A DNA stretch of 64,000 nucleotides from Agromyces sp. H17E-10 (GCF_022919715.1 NZ_CP095042.1:4154001-4218000), one strand, 5' to 3'; numbered from the stretch's first letter, positions 25,201-36,133 are shown. Made by a program: numbers and translations. The notes: generated by a model not told the origin, from the letters alone.

Positions 25201-26346
25201 TCAGTCGCGTGCGAACGCACCGAGCCGGATGAGCGGGACCCGCGTCTCCTCGTCGGTGAGTGAGCCGTGCTGGCCGATCATGCGTTCCGCCTTCCGGTCG
25301 GCCAGCCGCCCGTCGTAGTAGGCGACGCCTGCGCGAGCCGCCACGATCAGGTCACCGATGCGCGGCACGACCTCGGGCGACACCTCGCCGAAGAGGCCGG
25401 CCGCGATCGCCTCCTCGCGCGTCGCGACCCACGCACGCGACGACTCGGCCTCGCGCCAGCGATCTACGAGCGACACCCGGCCGGCCGCGTCGAGGTCGGG
25501 CTCGACGTAGAGCTGCAGACCGCGCGGCTCGCCGCCGATGTGCCGCACCCCGTCGACGAGTTCGGGCCGACGGTCCACGAGCACGTGCCGGTGGGCCGGC
25601 ACGTCGACCACGCCGTGGTCGGCGGTGACGAGCACACCCGTCCCGCGCGGCATCCGCCGTTCGAACGACGCCGTCTCGGCGTCGAGCTGTTCGAGCAGGC
25701 ACAGCCAGCGGTCGGACTCCCAACCGTGCGCGTGCGCGGCCTGATCGAGCTCGGGTACGTAGAGGTAGACGAGGGCCGGGCCGGCGGCGAGCACGTCGAG
25801 CGCCGCCTCGAACCGGTCGGCGATGCTCGCTCCCGGCACGTAGCGCGCGCCGCGCAGCACGGCGCGGGTGAATCCCGAGTCGACGTGCTTCGGCCCCCCG
25901 ATCGCGACGGCGTCGACGCCCTGCTCTCCCGCGGCCTCGAAGACGGTCGACCGGAGCTGCCACTCGTCGGGTCGCATCCGGTCGTCCCAGCCGTTCAGCT
26001 GGTTGACGAGCCGGTCGTGGGCGGCGTCGAGCGTGCGGTAACCGACGAGGCCGTGCTCGCCGGGCGAGGCACCCGTCGTCAGGCTCGCGAGCGCGGCGGC
26101 GGTCGTCGACGGGAAGACGGTGCGGGCGACGTCGCGTTTCGCGAACCGCGAGGCGAGGAACCGGGCATGGCCGGCGCGGCTGCGGAGGTTCGCCGCGCCG
26201 AGCCCGTCGACCAGCACGACGACCGCGCCGCCGGCCGAAGGCAGACCGAGCGGGTTCTGCGTCCCGCCGATGCTCGCGAGGCAACTGCCGAGCACGTCGG
26301 TGAGGCGCGGGGTCGTGTCGGCGGGCACCGGTAGCATGGCAGACAT
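25201..26346 (-). CDS. Alkaline phosphatase superfamily protein (nucleotide pyrophosphatase/phosphodiesterase type)
   Basis: 381 aa. [13 protein letters not shown] (about residues 41-53) gives the first metal Asp. [19 protein letters not shown] (about residues 73-91) contains the Thr nucleophile of the NPP-type active site. [13 protein letters not shown] supplies Asp and His ligands, and [10 protein letters not shown] the final Asp-His pair. It probably hydrolyses phosphodiesters, but the substrate is unknown. There is no signal peptide. ATG at 26346 follows CAGACT by seven bases (26354-26359). It is divergent from parC. Confidence 0.85.
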   Translation of the reverse strand: MSAMLPVPADTTPRLTDVLGSCLASIGGTQNPLGLPSAGGAVVVLVDGLGAANLRSRAGHARFLASRFAKRDVARTVFPSTTAAALASLTTGASPGEHGLVGYRTLDAAHDRLVNQLNGWDDRMRPDEWQLRSTVFEAAGEQGVDAVAIGGPKHVDSGFTRAVLRGARYVPGASIADRFEAALDVLAAGPALVYLYVPELDQAAHAHGWESDRWLCLLEQLDAETASFERRMPRGTGVLVTADHGVVDVPAHRHVLVDRRPELVDGVRHIGGEPRGLQLYVEPDLDAAGRVSLVDRWREAESSRAWVATREEAIAAGLFGEVSPEVVPRIGDLIVAARAGVAYYDGRLADRKAERMIGQHGSLTDEETRVPLIRLGAFARD

Positions 26347-26421
26347 CGCGCCCAGTCTGGCACAGGCCGGGCGCGCCCCCGTTCCACCGCGTGCCAGGCA
26401 CGCACGGCACAGAGAACACGG

Positions 26422-28896
26422 ATGACCCGAGCGAAATCGCAGCCCGCCGACGAACCGATCGTCGAGCGCATCGAAGACGTCGACGTCGCCACCGAGATGC
26501 AGGGCTCGTTCCTCGAGTACGCGTATTCGGTGATCTACTCGCGCGCGCTTCCCGACGCCCGTGACGGGCTCAAGCCCGTGCAACGTCGCATCATCTACCA
26601 GATGACCGAGATGGGCCTCCGGCCCGACAAGGGCCACGTGAAGTCGGCTCGTGTCGTCGGCGAGGTGATGGGCAAGCTGCACCCGCACGGCGACACGGCG
26701 ATCTACGACGCCCTCGTCCGCATGGCGCAGCCGTTCACCCTGCGGGTGCCGCTCGTCGACGGCCACGGCAACTTCGGCTCGCTCGACGACGGGCCGGCCG
26801 CGCCGCGCTACACGGAGGCGCGTCTCGCCTCCCCGGCGCTCGCGATGGCCGAGGGCCTCGACGAGGACGTCGTCGACTTCGTGCCGAACTACGACAACCA
26901 GCTCACGCAGCCCGAGGTGCTGCCGAGCGCCTACCCGAACCTCCTCGTCAACGGTGCGAGCGGCATCGCGGTCGGCATGGCCACGAACATGGCTCCGCAC
27001 AACCTCATCGAGGTCGTCGGGGCGGCGCGCCACCTCATCGCGCACCCGAACGCGACCCTCGACGAGCTCATGGAGTTCGTGCCCGGCCCCGACCTGCCGA
27101 CGGGCGGCACGATCGTCGGCCTCTCCGGCATCAAAGACGCGTACGCGACCGGTCGCGGCAGCTTCAAGACGCGGGCGAAGGTGTCGGTCGAACAGCTCAC
27201 GGCGCGCAAGACCGGACTCGTCGTCACCGAGCTCCCCTACCTCGTCGGACCCGAGAAGGTCATCGAGAAGATCAAGGACGGCGTCAACGCCAAGAAGATC
27301 AACGGCATCTCCGACGTCACCGACCTGACCGACCGCGCGAACGGCCTGCGCCTCGTCATCGGCATCAAGACGGGCTTCAGCCCCGACGCCGTGCTCGAGC
27401 AGCTCTACCGGCTCACGCCGCTCGAGGACTCGTTCAACATCAACAACGTCGCGCTCGTCGACGGCGGGCCGCAGACGCTCGGGCTGCGCGAACTGCTGCA
27501 GGTCTACGTGGGCCACCGCATCGCGGTGGTCACCCGCCGGTCAGAGTACCGGCTGGCCCGTCGGCGAGAGCGCCTCCACCTCGTCGACGGACTGCTCATC
27601 GCGATCCTCGACATCGACGAGGTCATCCAGGTCATCCGCTCGAGCGACGACACGGCCGCGGCCCGCACCCGCCTCATGGAGGTCTTCGACCTCAGCCAGG
27701 TGCAGGCGGAGTACATCCTCGAGCTGCAGCTGCGCCGGCTGACGAAGTTCTCGCGCATCGAGCTCGAGGCCGAGCGCGACCGCCTTCGAGCCGAGATCGA
27801 GGAGCTCGAGGCCCTGCTCGCGAGCCGCCACCGCATCGAGGCGCTCGTCTCCGACGAGCTCGCCGAGGTCGCAGAGCGGTTCGGCACCCCGCGCCGCACC
27901 CTCCTCACCGACGCGCGGCCGTCGATCGCCGGTGCCGCCGCCAAGCGCGCCGCCGCCGTGCTCGAGGTGGCCGACGTGCCGTGCCGGGTGTTCCTCTCCG
28001 CGACAGGTCGCATCGCCCGCGTCGACCTGCCCGACGGCCCCGAGGGCGCACCCACGATCACCCCGCCGGCGCGCCGCAGCAAGCACGACGCGATCCGGTC
28101 GTCGCTGGACACCACGAGCCGCGCCGAGATCGGTGCGGTCACGAACCTCGGCCGACTCATCCGGTTCACCCCGGTCGACCTGCCGATGCTCCCGCCCACG
28201 TCCGTGCAGCTCGGCGCCGGGGTCAAGATCGGCGACTACCTCGCACTGCCGAACCGCGACGAGCGGGTGCTCGCGATCGTGTCGCTCGACGGCGACCGCT
28301 CGATCGCGCTCGGCACGAAGCTCGGCGTCGTGAAGCGCGTCGCGACGGGCGCCTATCCGAACAAGCCCGAGTTCGAGGTGATCGGGCTCAAGGCCGGCGA
28401 CGAGGTCGTCGGGGCCGTGCAGGGCGACGAGACCGACGAGCTCGTCTTCGTCGCGTCCGATGCGCAGCTCCTCCGCTTCCCGGCCGCCTCGGTGCGACCG
28501 CAGGGTTGCCCCGCCGGGGGCATGGCGGGCATCAACCTCGGCGGCGGCGCGCACGTGATCCACTTCACGAGCATCCCGGCGGCGGTCGCCGACGAGACCG
28601 TCGTCGTCACGGTCGCCGCCTCGAGCGACACGCTGCTCGGCACCGACCCCGGCAGCGCGAAGGTCAGCGAGTTCGCCGAGTTCCCGGCGAAGGGTCGTGC
28701 GACTGGCGGCGTGCGCGCGCAGCGGTTCCTGAAGGGCGAGGACGCGCTGCATCTCGCCTGGGTCGGTCCCACTCCGCCGCTCGCCGTCGGCGCAGACGGC
28801 TCGGCCCGCGAGCTGCCCGACGCCGGGGCGAAGCGGGATGCCTCCGGGCAGGCGCTCGGTGCCGTCGTCGCCGCCGTCGGTCGACGAGTCGGCTGA
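26422..28896 (+). CDS. parC: Type II topoisomerase subunit A (topoisomerase IV ParC / GyrA paralogue)
   Basis: 824 aa. [22 protein letters not shown] (split: [18 protein letters not shown]) and the winged-helix catalytic region [13 protein letters not shown] hold the active-site Tyr, near residue 133 in the PRYTEARL segment. GrlA-type coiled coil and C-terminal beta-pinwheel follow. No GyrA-box QRRGGKG is evident in the C-terminal domain, which argues for decatenating topoisomerase IV rather than supercoiling gyrase. The parE gene is convergent and 135 bases away. In Actinobacteria this pair lies near sigA, apart from gyrB-gyrA at the origin. Confidence 0.9.
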   Translation: MTRAKSQPADEPIVERIEDVDVATEMQGSFLEYAYSVIYSRALPDARDGLKPVQRRIIYQMTEMGLRPDKGHVKSARVVGEVMGKLHPHGDTAIYDALVRMAQPFTLRVPLVDGHGNFGSLDDGPAAPRYTEARLASPALAMAEGLDEDVVDFVPNYDNQLTQPEVLPSAYPNLLVNGASGIAVGMATNMAPHNLIEVVGAARHLIAHPNATLDELMEFVPGPDLPTGGTIVGLSGIKDAYATGRGSFKTRAKVSVEQLTARKTGLVVTELPYLVGPEKVIEKIKDGVNAKKINGISDVTDLTDRANGLRLVIGIKTGFSPDAVLEQLYRLTPLEDSFNINNVALVDGGPQTLGLRELLQVYVGHRIAVVTRRSEYRLARRRERLHLVDGLLIAILDIDEVIQVIRSSDDTAAARTRLMEVFDLSQVQAEYILELQLRRLTKFSRIELEAERDRLRAEIEELEALLASRHRIEALVSDELAEVAERFGTPRRTLLTDARPSIAGAAAKRAAAVLEVADVPCRVFLSATGRIARVDLPDGPEGAPTITPPARRSKHDAIRSSLDTTSRAEIGAVTNLGRLIRFTPVDLPMLPPTSVQLGAGVKIGDYLALPNRDERVLAIVSLDGDRSIALGTKLGVVKRVATGAYPNKPEFEVIGLKAGDEVVGAVQGDETDELVFVASDAQLLRFPAASVRPQGCPAGGMAGINLGGGAHVIHFTSIPAAVADETVVVTVAASSDTLLGTDPGSAKVSEFAEFPAKGRATGGVRAQRFLKGEDALHLAWVGPTPPLAVGADGSARELPDAGAKRDASGQALGAVVAAVGRRVG

Positions 28897-28919
28897 GGTC
28901 CGCTTCGACCATTCGTACG

Positions 28920-28955
28920 CGATGAAGGCCGCCCCGAACGGGGCGGCCTTCATCG
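28920..28955. terminator. Bidirectional terminator between parC and parE
   Basis: A perfect 16-bp stem, 28920-28935 with 28940-28955, and a GAAC tetraloop, located between the convergent topoisomerase genes. Confidence 0.85.
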
Positions 28956-29030
28956 TTCGTCGGAGCAGTCGTCGCGACGCCGGACTCCTGGGCGCCGCGG
29001 TCGGCCCCGAGCGTGCGGCGGTTCAGGCGT

Positions 29031-31109
29031 TCAGGCGTCGATGCGGTCGCGCTCGAGCGCGTCGGAGCTCTCGATGATGAACTCCTTGCGGGGAGCCACG
29101 TCGTTGCCCATGAGGAGCTCGAACACCCGCCCGGCGTTCTCCGCGTCACCGATGCCGACGCGGCGCAGGGTGCGGTGGCGACGGTCCATCGTCGTCGTCG
29201 CGAGCTGGTCGGCGTCCATCTCGCCGAGGCCCTTGTATCGCTGGATCGGGTCCTGGTACCGCTTCTTCTGCTTGTCGAGTCCGGCGAGCACCGCCGCGAG
29301 CTCGGCCTCGGAGTAGGTGTAGATCGTCTCGTTCGGCTTCGATCCGGGGTTCATGACGACGACCCGGTGCAACGGAGGTACGGCTGCGAACACGCGGCCT
29401 TCCTCGATCATCGGCCGCATGTAACGGAAGAACAGGGTGAGCAGGAGGGTGCGGATGTGTGCGCCGTCGACGTCGGCATCGGCCATCAGGATGACCTTGC
29501 CGTAGCGGGCCTGGGCGAGGTCGAAGCTGCGACCGGAGCCCGCACCGATCACCTGGATGATCGACGCGCACTCGGCATTGCCGAGCATGTCGGCCACGCT
29601 CGCCTTCTGCACGTTGAGGATCTTGCCGCGGATCGGCAACAGCGCCTGGTGCTCGCTGTCGCGCGCGAGCTTCGCCGTGCCGAGCGCCGAGTCGCCCTCC
29701 ACGATGAACAGTTCGGAGTGCGCGACGTCGTTCGACCGGCAGTCGACGAGCTTCGCCGGCAGCGACGAGCTCTCGAGTGCGTTCTTGCGACGCTGCGTCT
29801 CTTTATGGGCTCGCGCGGAGATGCGCGACTTCATCTCGGCGACGACCTTGTCGAGCAGGAGCGCGGACTGCGTCTTGTCGTCGCGCTTGGTCGACGCGAA
29901 CCGCTCCTTCAGCTCCTTCGTGAGCACGTTCGTGACGATGCTTCGCACGGCCGGTGTGCCGAGCACCTCTTTCGTCTGGCCCTCGAACTGCGGCTCGGGG
30001 AGGCGCACCGTGATGACCGCGGTGAGCCCGGCGAGCACGTCGTCCTTCTCGAGCTTGTCGTTGCCGGCCTTGAGCCGGCGCGCGTTCTGCTCGACCTGCT
30101 GGCGGAGGAACTTCAGGAGGCCCTGGTCGAAGCCGGCCTGGTGCGTGCCGCCCTTGGGCGTCGCGATGATGTTGACGAACGACCGCACGACCGTGTCGTA
30201 CCCGGTGCCCCACCGCAGGGCGATGTCGACCTCGCACTCGCGCGAGAGCTCGGTCGGCACCATCGCGCCCGAGTCGCTCAGCACGGGCACGGTCTCGGTG
30301 AAGTTCCCGGTGCCCGTGAGCCGCCAGATGTCGGTGATCGGCGAGTCGGGCGAGAGGTGCTCGACGAACTCGGAGATGCCGCCGTCGAACTGGAACGACG
30401 TCGTGTGCGGCGTCTCGCCCCGTTCGTCGGTCACGTCGATCGCGAGTCCGGGCACGAGGAATGCGGTCTGGCGGGCGCGCCCGATGAGGTCGTCGGTCTG
30501 GAACTCGGCGCCCTTCGTGAAGATCTGCCGATCGGCCCAGTAGCGGATGCGGGTGCCGGTGACGCCCTTCTTGACCTTGCCGACGACGCGCAGCTCGCTG
30601 CGCTCCTCGAAGGGGGTGAACGGGGCGTCGGGCGACGGCACCCCGTCGTCGGCGAAGATGCCCGGCTCGCCGCGGTGGAACGACATCGCATAGGTCTTTC
30701 CGTCGCGGTCGACCTCGACGTCGAGCCGCTCGCTGAGCGCGTTCACGACGGAGGCGCCGACGCCGTGCAGACCGCCGGACGCCGCGTACGAGCCGGTTCC
30801 GAACTTGCCGCCGGCGTGGAGCTTCGTGAAGACGACCTCGACGCCCGTGAGACCGGTCTTCGGCTCGACGTCGACGGGGATGCCGCGGGCTCGGTCTCGC
30901 ACCTCGACACTGCCGTCGGGGTGCAGCAGCACCGCGATCTCGGTGCCGTGACCCCCGAGCGCCTCGTCGACCGAGTTGTCGATGATCTCCCACAGGCAGT
31001 GCATGAGGCCTCGGGAATCGGTCGAGCCGATGTACATGCCGGGGCGCTTGCGCACCGCCTCGAGTCCTTCGAGGACGGAGAGATGGCGGGCGGAATAGTC
31101 GGAGCTCAC
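29031..31109 (-). CDS. parE: Type II topoisomerase subunit B (topoisomerase IV ParE)
   Basis: 692 aa. The GHKL ATPase has EAVRKRPGMYIGST, the Asn and Asp of EIIDNSVDEALGG (about residues 40-52), and the ATP lid GGLHGVGASVVNAL. The transducer follows, then TOPRIM with LFIVEGDSALG (catalytic Glu) and ILMADADVDGAHI (DxD), and the C-terminal RYKGLGEMD signature. It supplies ATP-driven gating to ParC. GTG at 31109 is preferred because TAGGCT (AGCCTA, 31118-31123) ends eight bases upstream. Confidence 0.92.
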   Translation of the reverse strand: MSSDYSARHLSVLEGLEAVRKRPGMYIGSTDSRGLMHCLWEIIDNSVDEALGGHGTEIAVLLHPDGSVEVRDRARGIPVDVEPKTGLTGVEVVFTKLHAGGKFGTGSYAASGGLHGVGASVVNALSERLDVEVDRDGKTYAMSFHRGEPGIFADDGVPSPDAPFTPFEERSELRVVGKVKKGVTGTRIRYWADRQIFTKGAEFQTDDLIGRARQTAFLVPGLAIDVTDERGETPHTTSFQFDGGISEFVEHLSPDSPITDIWRLTGTGNFTETVPVLSDSGAMVPTELSRECEVDIALRWGTGYDTVVRSFVNIIATPKGGTHQAGFDQGLLKFLRQQVEQNARRLKAGNDKLEKDDVLAGLTAVITVRLPEPQFEGQTKEVLGTPAVRSIVTNVLTKELKERFASTKRDDKTQSALLLDKVVAEMKSRISARAHKETQRRKNALESSSLPAKLVDCRSNDVAHSELFIVEGDSALGTAKLARDSEHQALLPIRGKILNVQKASVADMLGNAECASIIQVIGAGSGRSFDLAQARYGKVILMADADVDGAHIRTLLLTLFFRYMRPMIEEGRVFAAVPPLHRVVVMNPGSKPNETIYTYSEAELAAVLAGLDKQKKRYQDPIQRYKGLGEMDADQLATTTMDRRHRTLRRVGIGDAENAGRVFELLMGNDVAPRKEFIIESSDALERDRIDA

Positions 31110-31252
31110 GTCGACCAAGCCTAGTGAGCGCGACCGACACCGGCGTGCAGGCGCTACGCGCTGAGCGAAATGCCCGGCGGAACGGAAGTCTCGGGCTCTC
31201 GAGCGTGTTTTCATTGATGAACGGACAGAGCATGAGCGACGGAGGAGGAGCC

Positions 31253-31486
31253 ATGACCCAGTACACCGAGACCACCGGTGCGGTCGAAGCCGAGACCCCT
31301 TACGAGCTCACGGCGCTCGACCGCTGCGACGCGTGCGGCGCCCAGGCGTACATCCGCGTCGTCGTCGCGAGCGGCGAGCTGCTGTTCTGCGCGCACCACG
31401 GCCGCAAGCACCAGGAGAAGCTCTCGCAGATCGCGCATTCGTGGCACGACGAGAGCGACCGTCTCCTCGTCGACGACGGTCGCTGA
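31253..31486 (+). CDS. Small DUF7455-type protein
   Basis: 77 aa. The core LDRCDACGAQAYIRVVV and LLFCAHHGRKHQEKL has a Cys-x-x-Cys and a Cys-x-His-His cluster, which could bind one zinc. This small family is found across Actinobacteria, often beside sigA and topoisomerase genes as here, and has no known role. GGAGGAG lies just before the ATG at 31253. An in-frame start at 31208 would overlap less good signals. It is divergent from parE and ends before a strong hairpin. Confidence 0.8.
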   Translation: MTQYTETTGAVEAETPYELTALDRCDACGAQAYIRVVVASGELLFCAHHGRKHQEKLSQIAHSWHDESDRLLVDDGR

Positions 31487-31529
31487 GACTCGTCGCACGC
31501 CGCACCGACGGCGGCCGCCCAGAGCAACG

Positions 31530-31558
31530 GAAACGCCCCGGCATCGCCGGGGCGTTTC
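31530..31558. terminator. Bidirectional terminator between the DUF7455 and gatD genes
   Basis: A perfect 13-bp stem, 31530-31542 with 31546-31558, and an ATC loop, flanked by A and T residues that act as short U-tracts on both strands. Confidence 0.88.
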
Positions 31559-31599
31559 GCGTACGACACCTCACCCGTCGTGAGTGGCCGTGCCGGGTT

Positions 31600-32337
31600 T
31601 CAACGGGCGGACGCCTCGACCCCGGCCGCGCGCGACTGCGCGTCGCGCGCGGCCGACGCGTAGGCGTCGACCTCGGCGGCGCGACCGCCCGGCGTGTAGC
31701 CGAGCCCGGCCCGCTCGGCCATGACGCCGATCAGGTGGTCAGCGAAGGCCGGGTTCTTGGCGAGGACGGGCCCGTGCAGGTGGGTGCCGTAGACCGACCC
31801 CATGACCACGCCCTCCTGGCCGGAGTCGCGACCGTTGCCGACGCCGGCCAGCACTCGCCCGAGTGGGGAGCCCTCTGCGCCGCGGTAGTCGCGGGCGTGG
31901 TTCTCGAAGCCCACGAGCGTGCCGAACGCGGACGAGCGCACCACGAGGTCACCCGTGACGCGGGCTGTGCGGGGCACTGCGCGGCCGGGCAGGATGCCGA
32001 GGCCCTCGATGCTGCGCCCGTCGCCGGTCTCGACCCCCCAGCTCAGCAGCTCCCAGCCGGTGCCGACGGCGAGGATGGGCACGCCCTCCGTGCCCCACCG
32101 GCGGAGTTCGTCGTGCAGGGCGAGCAGGCGCGAGCGGCTCTCCTCGAGCGAGGCGTCGCTGCCCGAGCCGAGCACGACCGCGTCGACGCGATCGGGCAGC
32201 CGGTCGGCGTCGTCGACGGCGATCACCTCGGCGTCGAGGCCGGCCCACGCCGCCCGCATCGCGAGCACCTGGGCGTTCTGCGCGTCGCCGTTGGTGTTCT
32301 GCAGGGCCGGCAGCAACGAGACGATCGTGAGGCTCAT
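31600..32337 (-). CDS. gatD: GatD-like glutamine amidotransferase homologue lacking the catalytic cysteine
   Basis: 245 aa, a class I amidotransferase fold. In GatD of S. aureus, C94 and H189 release ammonia from glutamine for MurT to amidate D-Glu of lipid II. Here the region reads PILAVGTGWELL, where the family has a Cys-Gly-Gly-Tyr-Gln core; the nucleophile position is Gly92. No cysteine occurs anywhere in the protein. The rest is well kept: GLGIL, VGFENHARDY, AGVGNG and GTHLHGPVLAKNP, with His188 at the catalytic His position. So the fold and partner surfaces are retained and the glutaminase should be dead. Its ATG overlaps the murT stop (ATGA). Confidence 0.88.
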   Translation of the reverse strand: MSLTIVSLLPALQNTNGDAQNAQVLAMRAAWAGLDAEVIAVDDADRLPDRVDAVVLGSGSDASLEESRSRLLALHDELRRWGTEGVPILAVGTGWELLSWGVETGDGRSIEGLGILPGRAVPRTARVTGDLVVRSSAFGTLVGFENHARDYRGAEGSPLGRVLAGVGNGRDSGQEGVVMGSVYGTHLHGPVLAKNPAFADHLIGVMAERAGLGYTPGGRAAEVDAYASAARDAQSRAAGVEASAR

Positions 32338-33605
32338 TCGGTACCCGTCAATCCGAGGTGTGCACGCGTGCGCCGCATCGAGTCGGCCGAGAAGACGATC
32401 GTCTTCACTCCCGAGGTGGGAGCCGGTGCAGCGAGGAAGTCGTCGAGCGCGCGACCGAGGTCGGGTTCGACCCGGTCGATCTCGACGCCGTCGTAGGCGA
32501 GCATGAGCGCCGCCTCGCCGGCCTTCGAACCGCTCACGATCGCGACCCGACCGAGCGACGAGGCATCCGCCGGCCAGAAATAGGAGGGATCGCGCACGTC
32601 GGAGCCGATCGCGAACAGGATGTCGCTCGTGCCGGGTTCGATGCTGTCGACGTTGAGCTGGTAGCTCGCGGGATTCTGGATGAGGACGAACTCGACGTCC
32701 TGACCGCGCACGCTCAACCGCTCGCCGCGACCGAACACGGCCGGGATCGCGGTGAGCGCCGCAGCTGCGGTCTCCGCCGAGAAGCGCTCGCCGAGGACGG
32801 CCTTCGCGGTCGAGTACGCGGCCGCCGCATCGACGGCGTAGTGCGTGCCGCGCGCCGGCAGTCCGGCCTCGACCCGCAACCCGTCGTCGAGGAGCACGAC
32901 CTCGCGGCCGTTCACCGCCTCGATCACGACGCCGACGGCCGGGTCGAGGCGATCGGTCGACGTCTCGGTGTAGCCGAGGCCGCGGGGCGACGCATCGAGC
33001 ACCGCCTGCGAGACCCCGTAGCGCCGCACCGCGACGCCGGGGCGAACCTTCGCGGCGAGCCGCTCGAGGTAGGCGTCGTCGGCGTTCACGACCACCGACT
33101 CCCCCGCCCGCGCGGCGATGCGCTCGAGCATGCCGGCGACCATCTCGGAGTCGTGGAAGCGGTCGATCTGGTCGACCATGACGTTGGTGAGGCAGACGAC
33201 ACGGGCGTCGACACCCTGCATGACGAGGGCGCCATGTCCTTCGTCCATCTCGAGCACGGCGACGTCACCGGGCACTCGTCCGCGCCAGTCGGCCTGCTCG
33301 AGCAGCGCCGAGGTCAGCCCCTGGCTGATGTTCGCGGTCGACGGGTTCGTGAAGACGTCGACGCCGTGCTCGCGCAGGATGGCGACGAGCATCTTCGTGG
33401 TCGTCGACTTTCCCGCCGAACCCGACACCACGACGAGCCCCTGCGGGAAGCCCGACAGGGTGCGCTTCAGGTAGTTCGGCGCGATGCGGTTGACGACGAG
33501 CCCGGGAACCGCAGAACCGCCGCCCGGCTTGCGCAGCCGGGCGGCGAATCTGGTGAGTCTGCCGACGAGGATCGCCGGCCCATAACGCAGGGATCCAGCG
33601 CGCAC
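32334..33605 (-). CDS. murT: MurT-like Mur ligase without the zinc ribbon
   Basis: 423 aa, a Mur-ligase central domain plus DUF1727 C-terminal domain. MurT normally activates the alpha-carboxyl of D-Glu in lipid II with ATP so that GatD-derived ammonia can amidate it. The P-loop is VVVSGSAGKSTTTKML (about residues 58-73). The Cys4 zinc ribbon usual in MurT is absent: only one Cys exists (RVVCLTNV). Near the end, SDVRDPSYFWPAD (about 335-347) replaces the usual DGRDxSWxWD, so the Asp that completes the GatD catalytic triad is displaced. GTG start lies seven bases after sigA; gatD overlaps its stop. Confidence 0.85.
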   Translation of the reverse strand: MRAGSLRYGPAILVGRLTRFAARLRKPGGGSAVPGLVVNRIAPNYLKRTLSGFPQGLVVVSGSAGKSTTTKMLVAILREHGVDVFTNPSTANISQGLTSALLEQADWRGRVPGDVAVLEMDEGHGALVMQGVDARVVCLTNVMVDQIDRFHDSEMVAGMLERIAARAGESVVVNADDAYLERLAAKVRPGVAVRRYGVSQAVLDASPRGLGYTETSTDRLDPAVGVVIEAVNGREVVLLDDGLRVEAGLPARGTHYAVDAAAAYSTAKAVLGERFSAETAAAALTAIPAVFGRGERLSVRGQDVEFVLIQNPASYQLNVDSIEPGTSDILFAIGSDVRDPSYFWPADASSLGRVAIVSGSKAGEAALMLAYDGVEIDRVEPDLGRALDDFLAAPAPTSGVKTIVFSADSMRRTRAHLGLTGTE

Positions 33606-33612
33606 CGGCGGC

Positions 33613-34938
<1,326 letters not shown>

Positions 34939-35053
34939 ACGTATGAACCTCTCCTACCGTCGCGCGGCGTGTGCCCTCTCGGAAGGCGCGGCTCGTGCAG
35001 TCGGTCCGGTCGTTTTCGGACACTATGAGGACCCATGTCAAGTCCGCGTGATC

Positions 35054-35105
35054 GGTACGACGACCGTCGTACCCGCGAACCCGAACGGGTCCTGCCTTAA
35101 TTATA
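35054..35105 (-). promoter_or_regulatory. sigA promoter -10 and 20-base leader palindrome
   Basis: TATAAT on the minus strand (35100-35105) is the best -10 in the window and would start sigA about 155 bases before its ATG. Some 20-40 bases downstream lies GGTACGACGACCGTCGTACC (35054-35073), perfect 9-base arms around AC. It may be an operator or an RNA hairpin in the leader. A TTGACA at 35036-35041 has no matching -10. Confidence 0.5.
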
Positions 35106-35206
35106 CAGACCCTTGACCGCTGACGCGCACACCGAACACCCCGCCGCTCATCAAGTGACAACACCGACGAACGATCGGTCATTCCCCGGCCGCACGGCCG
35201 CGCGGC

Positions 35207-36133
35207 TCAGCCGCCGAGTGGCGGCTCGTCGTCGCTCGAACGCCGGAAGGCGAGGAACTTCTCGAGCTCGGCCGCGATCTCGTCGGCGCTCGGCAGCTCG
35301 CCGTCCTCGTCGGTCAGCGGCGATCGCAGGGTGGTGCCCTCCATGTAGGCGTCGTGACGCTGCTCGAGGGTGCCGACGAGCTTCGCCAGCTCGCCGTTCT
35401 CGGCCACCTGTTCGTCGATCCGCGCGATGAAGTCGCGGCCCTGTTCGCGGAGCGCGTCGGTCGGGAAGATGCGACCGGTCGCGGCGCTGATCGCCTCGAG
35501 CGCGGCGACCGCAGCCGACGGATACTCGGTGTCGCCGAGGTAGTGCGGGATCAGCAGCACGAATCCGGTCGTCGGATGCCCGAGTTCGACCAGACGGTAC
35601 TCGACGAGGTGGAGGGCGTTGCCCGGCACCTGCGTCGTCGGCCGCCACACCGACATCGCATCGATCAGCTCGTCGCGGTTGCCGCTCACCGTCATGCGGA
35701 TCGGTCGCGTGTGCGGCACCGGCATCGGGATGGCGTTCACCCAGGTCGTCGACGAGACCTGCAGGTCATCGACGAGCTGCAGCACCGCGGCGGTGAACCA
35801 CTCCCATTTGAAATCGGGCTCGAAACCCGTGAGCAGCAGGAACGGCCGACCGAGCTCGTCGTTCGCGAGTTCGAGCGCGAGCCGTGGCGGCGTGTACTCG
35901 GTGAAGTGGTCGCCTTCGAAGAGCATGATCGGCCGGCGCGCCCGGTAGTCGAGCAGCTCGTCGACGTCGAACGCGGCGACGGTCGTCGTGTCGAGCGTCT
36001 CGCGAAGGTACTCGGTCGTCTGCGCGACCGCCCCGCCGGCATCGGCGAAGCCCGTGAGCCCGGCGACGAGCGGCAGCCCCGGCGGCACCATGACCTCGGT
36101 GTTCAGCTCGTAGAGGGATCGTGGATCACGCAT
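35207..36133 (-). CDS. PAC2-family protein
   Basis: 308 aa. The fold is that of proteasome assembly chaperone 2 relatives: VAGLTGFADAGGAVAQTTEYL (split as GFADAGGAVAQ) near residue 25, FLLLTGFEPDFKW near residue 100, and GFVLLIPHYLGDTEYPSAA near residue 195. Actinobacterial members are common near sigA; a link to the proteasome is not shown and no proteasome gene is in view. The C-terminal ~60 residues are helical and acidic. The ATG is six bases after TAGGCT (AGCCTA, 36140-36145). It is divergent from pepA across 89 bases. Confidence 0.85.
   Translation of the reverse strand: MRDPRSLYELNTEVMVPPGLPLVAGLTGFADAGGAVAQTTEYLRETLDTTTVAAFDVDELLDYRARRPIMLFEGDHFTEYTPPRLALELANDELGRPFLLLTGFEPDFKWEWFTAAVLQLVDDLQVSSTTWVNAIPMPVPHTRPIRMTVSGNRDELIDAMSVWRPTTQVPGNALHLVEYRLVELGHPTTGFVLLIPHYLGDTEYPSAAVAALEAISAATGRIFPTDALREQGRDFIARIDEQVAENGELAKLVGTLEQRHDAYMEGTTLRSPLTDEDGELPSADEIAAELEKFLAFRRSSDDEPPLGG

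Noticed and set aside
35036..35041. TTGACA as the sigA -35
   Set aside because: No acceptable -10 lies 16-18 bases downstream; the TATAAT at 35100-35105 is a better promoter landmark.
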